Positions 1-7,337 of a stretch of DNA of 64,000 nucleotides are shown piece after piece (positions within the stretch are counted from its first letter, which is position 1; every line of letters begins with the position of its first letter). The notes under the pieces were generated by a model. That model made no database searches. It worked only from the letters and a program-made list of their open reading frames with translations, and had not been told where the DNA came from. Where the stretch lies: the NCBI GenBank assembly GCA_038749595.1, contig JBCDHW010000007.1, positions 1 to 64,000 of the forward strand, read 5' to 3'. The position numbers were made by a program, and so were the translations under genes. This DNA is from Parvularcula sp038749595. Lineage in GTDB: Bacteria; Pseudomonadota; Alphaproteobacteria; Caulobacterales; Parvularculaceae.

Positions 1-38
1 AGGAACCTGCCTAGGGCGGGGTCGTGGGTTGGGCGCGG

Positions 39-528
39 TCAGCGACCAACGGCTTGCATGGTGGTGAGGCCGGTGGCGCTGTCGCGGACGTGGCCGGTGC
101 TTCGGAGGTGGTCAGCCGTAGGCTGATCAATTGATCTGGCGGATCAATTGAAATCAAAGAAGGCCACGGCAGTGGCCGCTTCGGTTGTCGTTGGCTGTGG
201 CCGCGGACCAGTCCTCACCGTAGGGCGTATGGCTTTGCCGCCAAAGCACCGCGCCCTGCGCATCAGCCCCCACAATCGGCGTACCCAGATGATCGGTGTA
301 GAGATACGTCACCGTCCCGTTGGTCACCCGCGCAATGCTCATCCCCGCTGCAGAGATGTAGTCCGTCTCCTCACCCGTCGTCACATTGTCTCGGTGCACC
401 AGTTGACCCGCCCGGTTGTAGACGGAGTAAATCGTCACCCCATCAATCACCTGCTTCACCCGCTTCATGTTGCCGTCATAAGTGACTCAGTGTTCGGTAA
501 AGGCCGGATCATAATATGCGCCCTCTAG
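39..528 (-). pseudogene. Rhs/YD-repeat protein core fragment, degenerate
   Basis: Remnant of an Rhs-family protein, a large YD-repeat shell that delivers C-terminal toxins. The reverse strand encodes, in order, AYYDPAFTEH, a stop at 487-489 where a Trp codon is likely expected, the signature YDGNMKRVKQ, the segments YSVYNRAGQLVHRDNVTTG and YLYTDHLGTPIVGADA, then PYGEDWSAATANDN, a stop at about 154, and after a gap GHVRDSATGLTTMQAV ending in TGA at 39-41. In intact Rhs proteins the last motif continues as ARYYDP with a toxin after it; here it ends. A palindrome-bearing stretch (about 123-150) separates the last two blocks. At least two internal stops and a rearranged motif order show that the gene is dead. 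Confidence 0.8.
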
Positions 529-545
529 CTAGTAGCGAACGATGA

Positions 546-746
546 TTAGTCCTCCTCGTCTTTGTTGTTAGCCTGAGCAGTGCTTATAATTCTATCCAAC
601 CAAGCGGCTAACCCGAAGATGCTCATCAAAAAAACGAATAAAAGAAGTGACCTAACCAGGCCGCGCCCTGTCCACAAAAATATTAAAGATCCAAAAAAAG
701 ATATACCTCCTAACAAAAAAAGGTATGTACACTCATAGCGTAACAC
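546..746 (-). CDS. Small two-helix membrane protein, candidate orphan immunity protein
   Basis: A 66-residue protein with two hydrophobic segments (about residues 7-24 and 31-49) joined by a short basic loop (TGRGLVRS), and an acidic tail NKDEED. The start is GTG, with a good ribosome-binding site (GAGGAAAA) a few bases upstream, which argues for a real gene. The DNA is clearly AT-richer than the chromosome around it. It lies between two Rhs-like fragments on the same strand, the place where immunity genes sit in Rhs toxin loci. That role is inferred from position only; no family is recognised. Confidence 0.5.
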   Translation of the reverse strand: MLRYECTYLFLLGGISFFGSLIFLWTGRGLVRSLLLFVFLMSIFGLAAWLDRIISTAQANNKDEED

Positions 747-788
747 AAATTTTCCTCGTCGACACTTAAACTATCCTACAACGCACTC

Positions 789-983
789 CTACTGCGTTTT
801 CGACGCAGCGTCTTCCCTGGCCATTTCACGTGAGTGAAGCATTCCATGGGATCGGACGACTCCCCCAGCAGGAATGGCTGCGGATCGTGCATTGTCGTCA
901 AGCGCAGCATCTGACGCCGAAGCAACCAATTCATTGCCAATCCATCCACCGATAGACTCGGAGGCCACATCGAGAGCCCCCCC
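789..983 (-). pseudogene. Fragment of a larger protein, possible Rhs C-terminal tip
   Basis: An open frame of about 62 codons on the reverse strand that reads GGALDVASESIGGWIGNEL and on to SREMAREDAASKTQ before a TAG at 789-791. The Ala/Gly/Ser-rich composition resembles linker regions of large surface proteins. The frame is closed upstream by two TGA codons directly before a run of seven G (977-983), where a single indel would open it. The IS30 element begins about 75 bases upstream. Probably the 3' end of a truncated gene; its link to Rhs rests on position. Confidence 0.35.
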
Positions 984-1056
984 TCATCACTGCACTATCC
1001 ATTGTACTTTTGGTCACTGCGTTCCTTCCGGCCATCGCTGCACGCTGGCTTGGTGG

Positions 1057-2168
1057 ACTCAAAATCTGCAGTGCGAAAATTCAGGCGTTATGCGGCTTTG
1101 CGGTGAGATGCTGAGCCTGTGTGATGGGACGGAGATACTGCCAACTGGATTTGAATGAGCGGCGCCAGATTTGGCGGCTTTTGGGTGATGGCTTGTCGGT
1201 ACGCGATGTTGCGGTGAAGCTGAACCGTCACGTCTCGACGATCTATCGCGAGCTGCAACGGAACCGTTTTGTGGGCGGCGATCCGGTCTGCAGGTTCGAG
1301 CGCTATTATCCGGTGACGGCGCACCAAGCCGCCGCTGAGCGACGGGCCCGGCAAGCCAAGTTGATGCGCCATCCGAACCTCCAGAACGCCGTCGTGAAGC
1401 AGCTCAGAGGCCATTGGTCACCGGAGCAGATTGCCGGTCGGATGAAGCTTGAAGGACGCCGTCTACGGGTCAGCCATGAGACGATCTACCGGTTCGTCTA
1501 CGGAGCGGTTGGGCGAGAAGACGAGCTCTATCGGTATCTGGAAACAGGTCGGAAGAAGCGCAGGAGGCGCTACACAAGGAAGCCCCGCGGGTTCTCCATT
1601 GCGCCGGAAAACCTGATCACGAACAGACCTTTGGCTATCAAAGAGCAATCAGACTTCCGTCACTGGGAAGCTGACCTGATGATCTTCCGCCGTGAGTACG
1701 GTAAGGCCAACGTCACGTCCCTCATCGAACGGAAATGCCAATATCTCTTCGCCGCCAGGAACCAGAGCCGCCACTCCGAACCTATCTTCAACCGGATCAG
1801 TGAGAAGCTCGGACTGCTACCGCCATCGTTGAGGCGCACACTGGCAATGGATCGAGGTTCAGAGTTCGCCAGCTACCGGATGCTGAAGGACGAGCTGGGC
1901 ACCCACAGCTACTTCTGCGACCCCGCAGCGCCGCACCAGAAAGGTGCTGTCGAGAACACCAACCGGCGGCTCCGGCGCTTTTTGCCAAGCAACACTGACG
2001 TGGCCGCCCTCCCCGAACGAGCCTTCGACAAGATCGCCCAACAGCTCAACCGCACACCCCGCAAATGCCTCGGCTACCAAACCCCCGAAGAAGTGCTACG
2101 AGACGCCATCGCAAAAGCGATCGACGGAAACTGAGCAAAGCTCAACGCTTCGCACTTCAGGTTGAGAT
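1057..2168 (+). mobile_element. IS30-family insertion sequence
   Basis: An element of about 1.1 kb carrying one transposase gene between imperfect inverted ends. The left end (about 1057-1077) holds CTCAAAATCTGCAGTGCGAA. The complement of the right end (about 2149-2168) holds TCTCAACCTGAAGTGCGAA. Over 19 aligned positions about 15 match, including an uninterrupted AGTGCGAA. The exact outer boundaries and the target duplication could not be fixed by eye. The transposase looks intact, so the element may still be active. Confidence 0.75.
1124..2134 (+). CDS. IS30-family transposase
   Basis: A DDE transposase of about 336 residues that cuts and joins the ends of its own IS. The N-terminal helix-turn-helix region (residues about 8-45, LNERRQIWRLLGDGLSVRDV and RHVSTIYREL) is the IS30 type. 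The catalytic residues lie in HWEADLM (first Asp), AMDRGSEF (second Asp) and HQKGAVENTN (Glu), with the usual LGYQTPEE near the C-terminus. ATG at 1124 is preferred to the GTG one codon earlier. No frameshift or stop interrupts it. It is flanked by decayed genes, so the element probably arrived after the region had begun to erode. Confidence 0.93.
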   Translation: MGRRYCQLDLNERRQIWRLLGDGLSVRDVAVKLNRHVSTIYRELQRNRFVGGDPVCRFERYYPVTAHQAAAERRARQAKLMRHPNLQNAVVKQLRGHWSPEQIAGRMKLEGRRLRVSHETIYRFVYGAVGREDELYRYLETGRKKRRRRYTRKPRGFSIAPENLITNRPLAIKEQSDFRHWEADLMIFRREYGKANVTSLIERKCQYLFAARNQSRHSEPIFNRISEKLGLLPPSLRRTLAMDRGSEFASYRMLKDELGTHSYFCDPAAPHQKGAVENTNRRLRRFLPSNTDVAALPERAFDKIAQQLNRTPRKCLGYQTPEEVLRDAIAKAIDGN

Positions 2169-2259
2169 CACACTTCCTCGGAACCCTTCTCCGCCTTCTA
2201 TCGAACCGCCGGCTCAGTCTTGCGGCTGACGGGCTACGAAGCCTGCGAGAAGCGTTGGG

Positions 2260-2481
2260 CGTCGTGTCTGAGGACGTGTCAACGTTCTCGGTGAGGGAGA
2301 TGAACTCTGCGCCCTTCACATTCAGGCGGCTCGCGATATCCATGATTTGCTGCAGCGACCGAAGGGTCCGCTCAAACCGCCAGGTCACGAGCTGATCGCC
2401 TGTCTCAACCGCCTCCGGCGCTCCAGCCAGCGCGTCACGTTGCGCCTTCGCCTCGACCTGCCGCAACGCGCCAGAGGGCAT
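2260..2481 (-). pseudogene. Serine recombinase (resolvase/invertase) fragment
   Basis: The reverse strand encodes about 74 residues typical of the catalytic domain of small serine recombinases: GDQLVTWRFERTLRSLQQI (family form GDxLVVWxxDRLxRS) and GAEFISLTENVDTSS (family form GxxFxSLTExIDT). The first beta-strand with the catalytic serine is missing upstream, where a TAG closes the frame. The helix-turn-helix end is missing downstream, where the reading frame runs into unrelated sequence near the right end of the IS30 element. It is therefore a dead internal fragment, probably from a transposon or a site-specific inversion system. Confidence 0.7.
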
Positions 2482-2530
2482 GCGCGCGATCTTACCGATC
2501 TACGATCAGGGGCGCACATCAAGACGAGGT

Positions 2531-2996
2531 CTCTAGGCCTTCACAGCTGAACCGATAGCGACGGTCGACCGGAGCGGCGCGAGTGAAGCCCGCGCCGGTT
2601 CGCTGGCGCTCTCCTCACCGCGCAAAGGGCACAGCGAGCCGGCCTTTGCCTCGGACGAGCCAATCCAAGCCAGCCCTGCCATCGACAAAATCGCCGCTGC
2701 CGTTGAAGAGAGGCATCTCCAACGCTCGCCGACTGTCGAGCGAACCACTCCGCCGCTGACCCGAAGCCCCCCTTACCCGATCAGCACTATCGTCGAGGCG
2801 CTTCGAGAACGACCCCACCTCTTCCTCGCCCCCATGACGGAATGCGCGACGAAGGGCGAGCGGTAGAACTCGGCTAGGGATTCCCGGAGCGACGATCGCG
2901 CCACTTGGCAACTGACACCAGTTGGTTTGTGTCATGACCGAGATAACGCCTACCGCCTACTAAGCTATTGTATTATTATTGTTTTCTTGTGAGCGA
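2531..2996. other. Stretch with no recognisable gene
   Basis: About 460 bases between the recombinase relic and the 3' end of tRNA-Ser(UGA). Open frames exist on both strands but none has a convincing start, family motif or codon pattern. A short AT-rich patch (about 2960-2990) lies just outside the tRNA 3' end. No duplicated tRNA end (attachment site) was found. Best read as island debris. Confidence 0.4.
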
Positions 2997-3084
2997 TGGC
3001 GGAGGAGGAGGGATTCGAACCCCCGGGACCGTGAAGCCCAACGGTTTTCAAGACCGCCGCATTCGACCACTCTGCCACTCCTCC
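2997..3084 (-). tRNA. tRNA-Ser (anticodon UGA)
   Basis: A class II tRNA read on the reverse strand: acceptor stem GGAGGAG/CTCCTCC, D-arm with GTGGCAGAGTGGTCGAATGC, anticodon loop CTTGAAAAC giving anticodon UGA, a long variable arm, T-arm GGGTTCGAATCCC and an encoded CCA at 2997-2999. Its 3' end faces the accessory region at 1-2996, as at tRNA-targeted integration sites. Confidence 0.95.
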
Positions 3085-3400
3085 GGCGCTGGGCGGCGTA
3101 GCGGTGTCTCCGGCCGATGCAAAGAGAAAAACCTAGGTCCTCGCTCTGTCTTCGGATCCTCCGCCACGTCGGAGGCTGCGATCCAAACGCTGCGACGGAT
3201 ACCGCCGTACCGGGCACGCGCGACGACTGGTTCTCAGCGTCCCTTCCGTTTGCTGGCGCATAGCATCGCCCGTGAGACACTCAAACGTCGGAGCAGAGTC
3301 GGTAGAGCTCCGCGCGGGTGTGCTGATTACCGTCTACACTCTAAGCGAGCGCACTTTGGGCACCGGCGTCGTGCCATTCAGGCAGCAGCGCCGGAGCGGT
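3085..3400. other. Intergenic region between tRNA-Ser and lexA
   Basis: About 316 bases holding the upstream region of the tRNA gene and the downstream region of lexA. No convincing gene, terminator or repeat was recognised. Confidence 0.4.
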
Positions 3401-4081
3401 TCAGTACTCCCGGACGAGGCCTTTGAGCCGTCCTTGGACCTTCACCTGGTTGGGGCCGAAGATCCGGGTTTCGTAGGCAGGGTTGGCCGCTTCGAGGGCG
3501 ATGGAATTGCCCTTTTTGCGGATCCGCTTGAGCGTCGCCTCCTCGTCCTCGACCAAAGCGACGACGATTTCGCCGTTGGGGGCATCATCGCACCGTTGGA
3601 TGATGACGGTATCGCCGTCGTGGATGCCGGCGTCGATCATCGAATCGCCCTGAACCTCAAGTGCGAAATGCTCACCCCCCATGATCATTGACGGAGGGAC
3701 CACCACGCGGTTCTGCTCGTGCTGGATCGCGGCGATTGGTGTACCCGCAGCAATGCGGCCAAGCACCGGGACGCCCTCTTCCTCAAAACCTGAGGGTTCA
3801 ACCTCGGCGTAGCGCGCATTCTCGATCACTTCCGGTTTAAACGGCTCGCGCGGTCGCGGCGTCGCGGAATCCGGCAGCTTAAGCACTTCAAGGGCACGCG
3901 CTTTGTGCGGCAGGCGCCGGATGAAGCCGCGCTCTTCCAAGGCGGTAATCAGCCGGTGGATCCCCGACTTTGATTTCAAGTCGAGCGCCCCCTTCATTTC
4001 TTCAAAGGATGGGGAAACACCTGTTTCCTCCAGCCGCTTGTTGATGAACAGCAGCAGGGTTCGTTGTTTGGCGGTGAGCAT
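3401..4081 (-). CDS. lexA: LexA repressor (SOS regulator)
   Basis: A repressor of DNA-damage genes that cleaves itself when RecA filaments form. It has 226 residues. The N-terminal winged helix (1-65, beginning MLTAKQRTLLLFINKRLEE) binds DNA. The C-terminal S24 peptidase has the Ala112-Gly113 cleavage bond (GRIAAGTPIAA), nucleophile Ser147 in GDSM and general base Lys185 in ATLKR. A perfect SOS box lies 27-41 bases upstream of the start, so the gene is autoregulated. It sits directly downstream of trpC; in many alphaproteobacteria moaC and moeA lie between the two, but not here. Confidence 0.97.
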   Translation of the reverse strand: MLTAKQRTLLLFINKRLEETGVSPSFEEMKGALDLKSKSGIHRLITALEERGFIRRLPHKARALEVLKLPDSATPRPREPFKPEVIENARYAEVEPSGFEEEGVPVLGRIAAGTPIAAIQHEQNRVVVPPSMIMGGEHFALEVQGDSMIDAGIHDGDTVIIQRCDDAPNGEIVVALVEDEEATLKRIRKKGNSIALEAANPAYETRIFGPNQVKVQGRLKGLVREY

Positions 4082-4107
4082 AGCAACCTCAAGAACAAAT
4101 CATGACC

Positions 4108-4122
4108 GTTCTAAGGTTGTTC
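4108..4122. promoter_or_regulatory. LexA binding site (SOS box)
   Basis: GTTC, seven bases (TAAGGTT), then GTTC: the exact alphaproteobacterial LexA operator. It lies between trpC and lexA and its last base touches the trpC stop codon (4123-4125). LexA bound here would repress its own gene. Confidence 0.9.
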
Positions 4123-4917
4123 TCATCCCCGGTCAACAGCCATGACGAGACTCGCTAGCTCAGTGCCGGGATCCTCAGCGCGCATGAGGTGCTCGCCGAT
4201 CAAGAAGCGGCGAATTCCTGCCGCGCAAAGTGTCCGCATCGCCTCGACGCCATCGACACCCGATTCGCTCACGATCGGTGTCCCTGGCGCCCGCGCAGCA
4301 AGCCGGGGCGTGGTGGCGATGTCGGTCTCAAAGGTTTTGAGGTTGCGGTTGTTGACGCCGAGCAGTGTCGGCTGAAGCCGTAGCGCCCGCTCGAGCTCGC
4401 TCTCATCGTGGACCTCAGCGAGAACATCGAGACCCCAACAGTCGGCTTCTTCCCGAAGCAGCGCAGCATCGGGATCGCTCAAGGCGGCGAGGATGAGCAG
4501 AATCGCATCCGCGCCGTGGGCCCGCGCTTCGACCACTTGGTAGGGATCGACCATGAAGTCCTTGCGGAGCAGCGGTATCGCGGCCGCCCCCCGCGCTTGG
4601 GCGAGATAGGGAAGCGCGCCTTGAAAGCTCGGACCATCGGTCAGCACCGAAAGGCATGCAGCACCGCCCCTCTCCAGAGCCGTGGCCAACGCGGCTGGCT
4701 CGAAATCCGCCCGAATGAGCCCCTTGGAGGGACTGGCCTTCTTGACCTCCGCAATGATGCCGACGCCCTCTTGGGCCTTGTCGTGGAGGGCCTTGGCAAA
4801 GCCGCGAGGTTGGACGTCCTGGGCTCGCTCGGCGAGCTCTTCGACCGGCACAGCCGCTTTTGCCTCGGCCACCTCTTGGTGTTTGTACGTGATGATCCGA
4901 TCAAGCACGGTGCTCAC
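4123..4917 (-). CDS. trpC: Indole-3-glycerol phosphate synthase
   Basis: Closes the indole ring in tryptophan synthesis, converting carboxyphenylamino-deoxyribulose phosphate to indole-3-glycerol phosphate. It has 264 residues, normal for a single-domain TIM-barrel enzyme. Visible motifs are the active-site lysine region IAEVKKASPSKG, LRKDFMVDPYQ, LLGVNNRNLKTFETD and SESGVDG. The start is GTG, overlapping the trpD stop in a GTGA junction, so translation is coupled. It is the last gene of trpGDC. Confidence 0.97.
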   Translation of the reverse strand: MSTVLDRIITYKHQEVAEAKAAVPVEELAERAQDVQPRGFAKALHDKAQEGVGIIAEVKKASPSKGLIRADFEPAALATALERGGAACLSVLTDGPSFQGALPYLAQARGAAAIPLLRKDFMVDPYQVVEARAHGADAILLILAALSDPDAALLREEADCWGLDVLAEVHDESELERALRLQPTLLGVNNRNLKTFETDIATTPRLAARAPGTPIVSESGVDGVEAMRTLCAAGIRRFLIGEHLMRAEDPGTELASLVMAVDRG

Positions 4918-5921
4918 TGTTTCGGCTCCGTCAGTACGCGAAGTTTTTCTTTCGCCGCGCCGGTGTCGATGGACTGGGCAGCCAGTGAAACCCCATCGCG
5001 GAGACTGTCTGTTTTGCCCGCAACGATGAGGGTCGCGGCAGCGTTCAGAAGCACCACATCGCGGTAGGCACCCGGCTCACCCTCAAGGAGCCGCATTAGC
5101 GCGGCGGCGTTGTCCTCGGGGGTGCCGCCCACGAGCTCTTGGTTCGCCTGGCGCTTGAGGCCAGCGTCTTCCGGCGCGACAACGAAAGAGCGGATCACAC
5201 CGTCTTTCAATTCGGTGACCTCATTTCCTCCGGCCAAGGACAATTCATCCATGCCCCCTGCTCCGTACACGACCCAAGCGTGATGGGAACCTTCTGCCCG
5301 GAGGACTTCAGCAAAGCGCGGCGTCAACTGACGGTCGAAGACGCCCAGCAACTGACGCTTTGCCTGGGCGGGGTTCATCATCGGGCCGAGGATGTTGAAG
5401 AGCGTCCGCAAGCCGAGCTCTTTGCGCAGGGGCGCGACCTTGGCCAAGGCGGGATGGTGGTTGGGCGCGAACAAGAAGGCGATGCCGTCGTCTGCCAGGC
5501 GCTTCTCTTGGGTCGCGATCGTTTCGGTCAGATCGACACCGAGCGCCGAGAGGACCTCTGACGAGCCTGACTTTGACGTGACCGCACGGCTGCCATGTTT
5601 GGCGATCGGCACACCCGCGCCAGCAGCGACGAACGCAACGGCGGTCGAAATGTTGACCGTGCTGATCCCATCACCGCCGGTTCCGCAGCAATCCACCGCG
5701 CCCTCGGGCGAGGCAATCGTCTTGGCACGGACCTTCAAGAAGCGGATAGCCGCGATGAGCTCTTCGGTCGTTTCTCCGCGCACCCTAAGGGCGGTGAGGA
5801 ATGCCCCCGCTTGGGCGTCGGGAACGTCCTGCTCAAAGAGCTCGGCAAGCGCCGCTTCCATCTCTCGCGGCGAAAGAATGACGCCATCGGCGGCGCGTTT
5901 GAGGATGTCCAAGAAGGTCAT
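4914..5921 (-). CDS. trpD: Anthranilate phosphoribosyltransferase
   Basis: Transfers phosphoribose from PRPP to anthranilate, the second step of tryptophan synthesis. It has 335 residues. The glycine-rich PRPP loop CGTGGDGISTVNIST is at about residues 80-94, followed by KHGSRAVTSKSGSSEVL and NILGPMMNPA. The ATG overlaps the trpG stop as ATGA, and the 3' end overlaps trpC in the same way, so trpG-trpD-trpC is a tightly coupled operon. Confidence 0.97.
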   Translation of the reverse strand: MTFLDILKRAADGVILSPREMEAALAELFEQDVPDAQAGAFLTALRVRGETTEELIAAIRFLKVRAKTIASPEGAVDCCGTGGDGISTVNISTAVAFVAAGAGVPIAKHGSRAVTSKSGSSEVLSALGVDLTETIATQEKRLADDGIAFLFAPNHHPALAKVAPLRKELGLRTLFNILGPMMNPAQAKRQLLGVFDRQLTPRFAEVLRAEGSHHAWVVYGAGGMDELSLAGGNEVTELKDGVIRSFVVAPEDAGLKRQANQELVGGTPEDNAAALMRLLEGEPGAYRDVVLLNAAATLIVAGKTDSLRDGVSLAAQSIDTGAAKEKLRVLTEPKQ

Positions 5922-6508
5922 GCTGCTGCCCTCGCTTGGGCTTGATCGAGGAAATTACCGACGAGGACGCTGCCCGCGGGCGATAGAAAGCTCTCCGGGT
6001 GAAACTGCACGCCGTAGATCAGCCGCTCACGGACTTTCAGTGCCATGATTTCGCCGTCGTCATCAGAGGATGCGAGAACCTCCATCGCGTCAGGAACAGA
6101 CTGCGGATCCACCGTCAGGCTGTGGTAGCGCGTCGCCATGAACGGCATCTCGATCCCGTCGAACAGGGGATCCGGTCGTGCGCTCACCGGGGAGACCTTG
6201 CCGTGCATCGGGCGCCCTGCCCGGACGATTGTCGCACCGTAAGCCTGGGCAATCGCCTGGTGCCCGAGGCATACGCCGAGCAGCGGGATCGACGCTTCGG
6301 CGCAAAGCGGAACGAGGTCGAGACAGATCCCCGCTTCGTCCGGCGTACACGGCCCCGGTGACAGGATCACCGCTTCGGGCTGGATCGCAATGGCCTCGCC
6401 CGCGGTGAGGGCATCGTTGCGAACCACCTTGGTCTCGCGACCGAACGGCGCCACAAGGTGGACGAGGTTGTAGGTGAAGCTGTCGTAGTTATCGACGATG
6501 AGGATCAT
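5918..6508 (-). CDS. trpG: Anthranilate synthase glutamine amidotransferase subunit
   Basis: Supplies ammonia from glutamine to TrpE for anthranilate synthesis. It has 196 residues and is a class I glutamine amidotransferase with Cys80 in LLGVCLGHQ and the His170/Glu172 pair in GVQFHPESF; the N-terminus MILIVDNYDSFTYNL is typical. Its first base is directly beside the first base of the divergent deacetylase gene, so no intergenic promoter space exists. It must be expressed from a promoter inside that gene or by read-through from trpE. Confidence 0.96.
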   Translation of the reverse strand: MILIVDNYDSFTYNLVHLVAPFGRETKVVRNDALTAGEAIAIQPEAVILSPGPCTPDEAGICLDLVPLCAEASIPLLGVCLGHQAIAQAYGATIVRAGRPMHGKVSPVSARPDPLFDGIEMPFMATRYHSLTVDPQSVPDAMEVLASSDDDGEIMALKVRERLIYGVQFHPESFLSPAGSVLVGNFLDQAQARAAA

Positions 6509-7327
6509 GTGAAGCTGCCCGTGAGATGGAGAGGTCTAGCACTCGCAGCGCTCAGCGCAATTCTTGGTGTCGCGTCGGCCCAAGACCTTGGCGAGGTGCC
6601 CGCTGGGCTTCTTGAGGCCAAGCCAGATCCGCGGCCCAAGGTGGCGATCGTCATTGACGATGTGGGCCTCGATTGGGTGCGGTTCCAATCGGCCAATCGC
6701 TTGCCGATCCCGATCACGTTGGCCTTCCTGCCGTACGGCAAAGATGCGCAGGCGATGTTGGACAGCGCTGATCCGCGTCATTGCCTCTTGCTGCACATGC
6801 CGATGGAGCCGAAACGGCGGAAGCATGACGCGGGGCCCGGCATGGTGGCCCGAGGCACCGCCCAGTCGGTGCGCAAGGCGACCTTGGCCAATCTCGAAAA
6901 GCTCAATGGTTTTTCCGGCGTCAGCAACCATACCGGCAGTGCACTGACGGAAAATCGTCCGGCAATGAATGCGGTTCTCTCAACGCTGAAGGCCAGCGGG
7001 TATTTCTTCCTCGACAGCAAGACCAGCCCGCGCAGTGTGGCCAGTTCCGTCGGTGCACGGACGGGCGCCGTAGTCGTCGAGGCGAGCCTCTTCCTCGATG
7101 GCGACTTCGGCAGCGGCGGTCAGGTGCATGTCGATCGTCAGCTCACCAAGCTTATGGCGATCGCAGAGCGCGATGGCGTCGCCATCGGCATCGGCCACCC
7201 CTACCCCGCAACGCTTTCAGCGGTGTCGGCGTGGAGTGTTGCCCATGCCGAAACCCTGCGGTTTGTCACGATCGACGAGCTCGCGGCGGAAAAACGCGCG
7301 GCGCGGCGGACCGACGAAGCATCGTAA
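6509..7327 (+). CDS. Divergent polysaccharide deacetylase family protein
   Basis: An exported protein of the divergent polysaccharide deacetylase (YibQ-like) family, a (beta/alpha) NodB-related fold whose members are linked to the cell envelope. A hydrophobic signal segment (RGLALAALSAILGVASA) is followed by the conserved VAIVIDDVGLD, LLLHMPMEPK, NHTGSALTEN, FFLDSKTSP and GHPYPATL blocks. An upstream in-frame ATG exists at 6458, but it would overlap trpG and put a charged leader before the signal. GTG at 6509 or GTG at 6521 is preferred. The gene lies antisense between trpE and trpG and ends 10 bases from the trpE stop. The substrate is unknown. Confidence 0.82.
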   Translation: MKLPVRWRGLALAALSAILGVASAQDLGEVPAGLLEAKPDPRPKVAIVIDDVGLDWVRFQSANRLPIPITLAFLPYGKDAQAMLDSADPRHCLLLHMPMEPKRRKHDAGPGMVARGTAQSVRKATLANLEKLNGFSGVSNHTGSALTENRPAMNAVLSTLKASGYFFLDSKTSPRSVASSVGARTGAVVVEASLFLDGDFGSGGQVHVDRQLTKLMAIAERDGVAIGIGHPYPATLSAVSAWSVAHAETLRFVTIDELAAEKRAARRTDEAS

Positions 7328-7337
7328 CCTAATCAGT

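Noticed and set aside
190..210. ANDN coding sequence like a tmRNA tag
   Set aside because: It is in frame with Rhs core motifs and is not followed by a tag end or tmRNA structure.
2615..2935. Open frame of 106 codons on the reverse strand
   Set aside because: Basic, low-complexity translation, no ribosome-binding site, no motifs.
3651..3667. Sequence inside lexA resembling the IS30 end (AACCTCAAGTGCGAA against AACCTGAAGTGCGAA)
   Set aside because: It lies in conserved LexA coding sequence and is only about 15 bases long. IS30 elements can target end-like sites, but nothing shows an insertion here.
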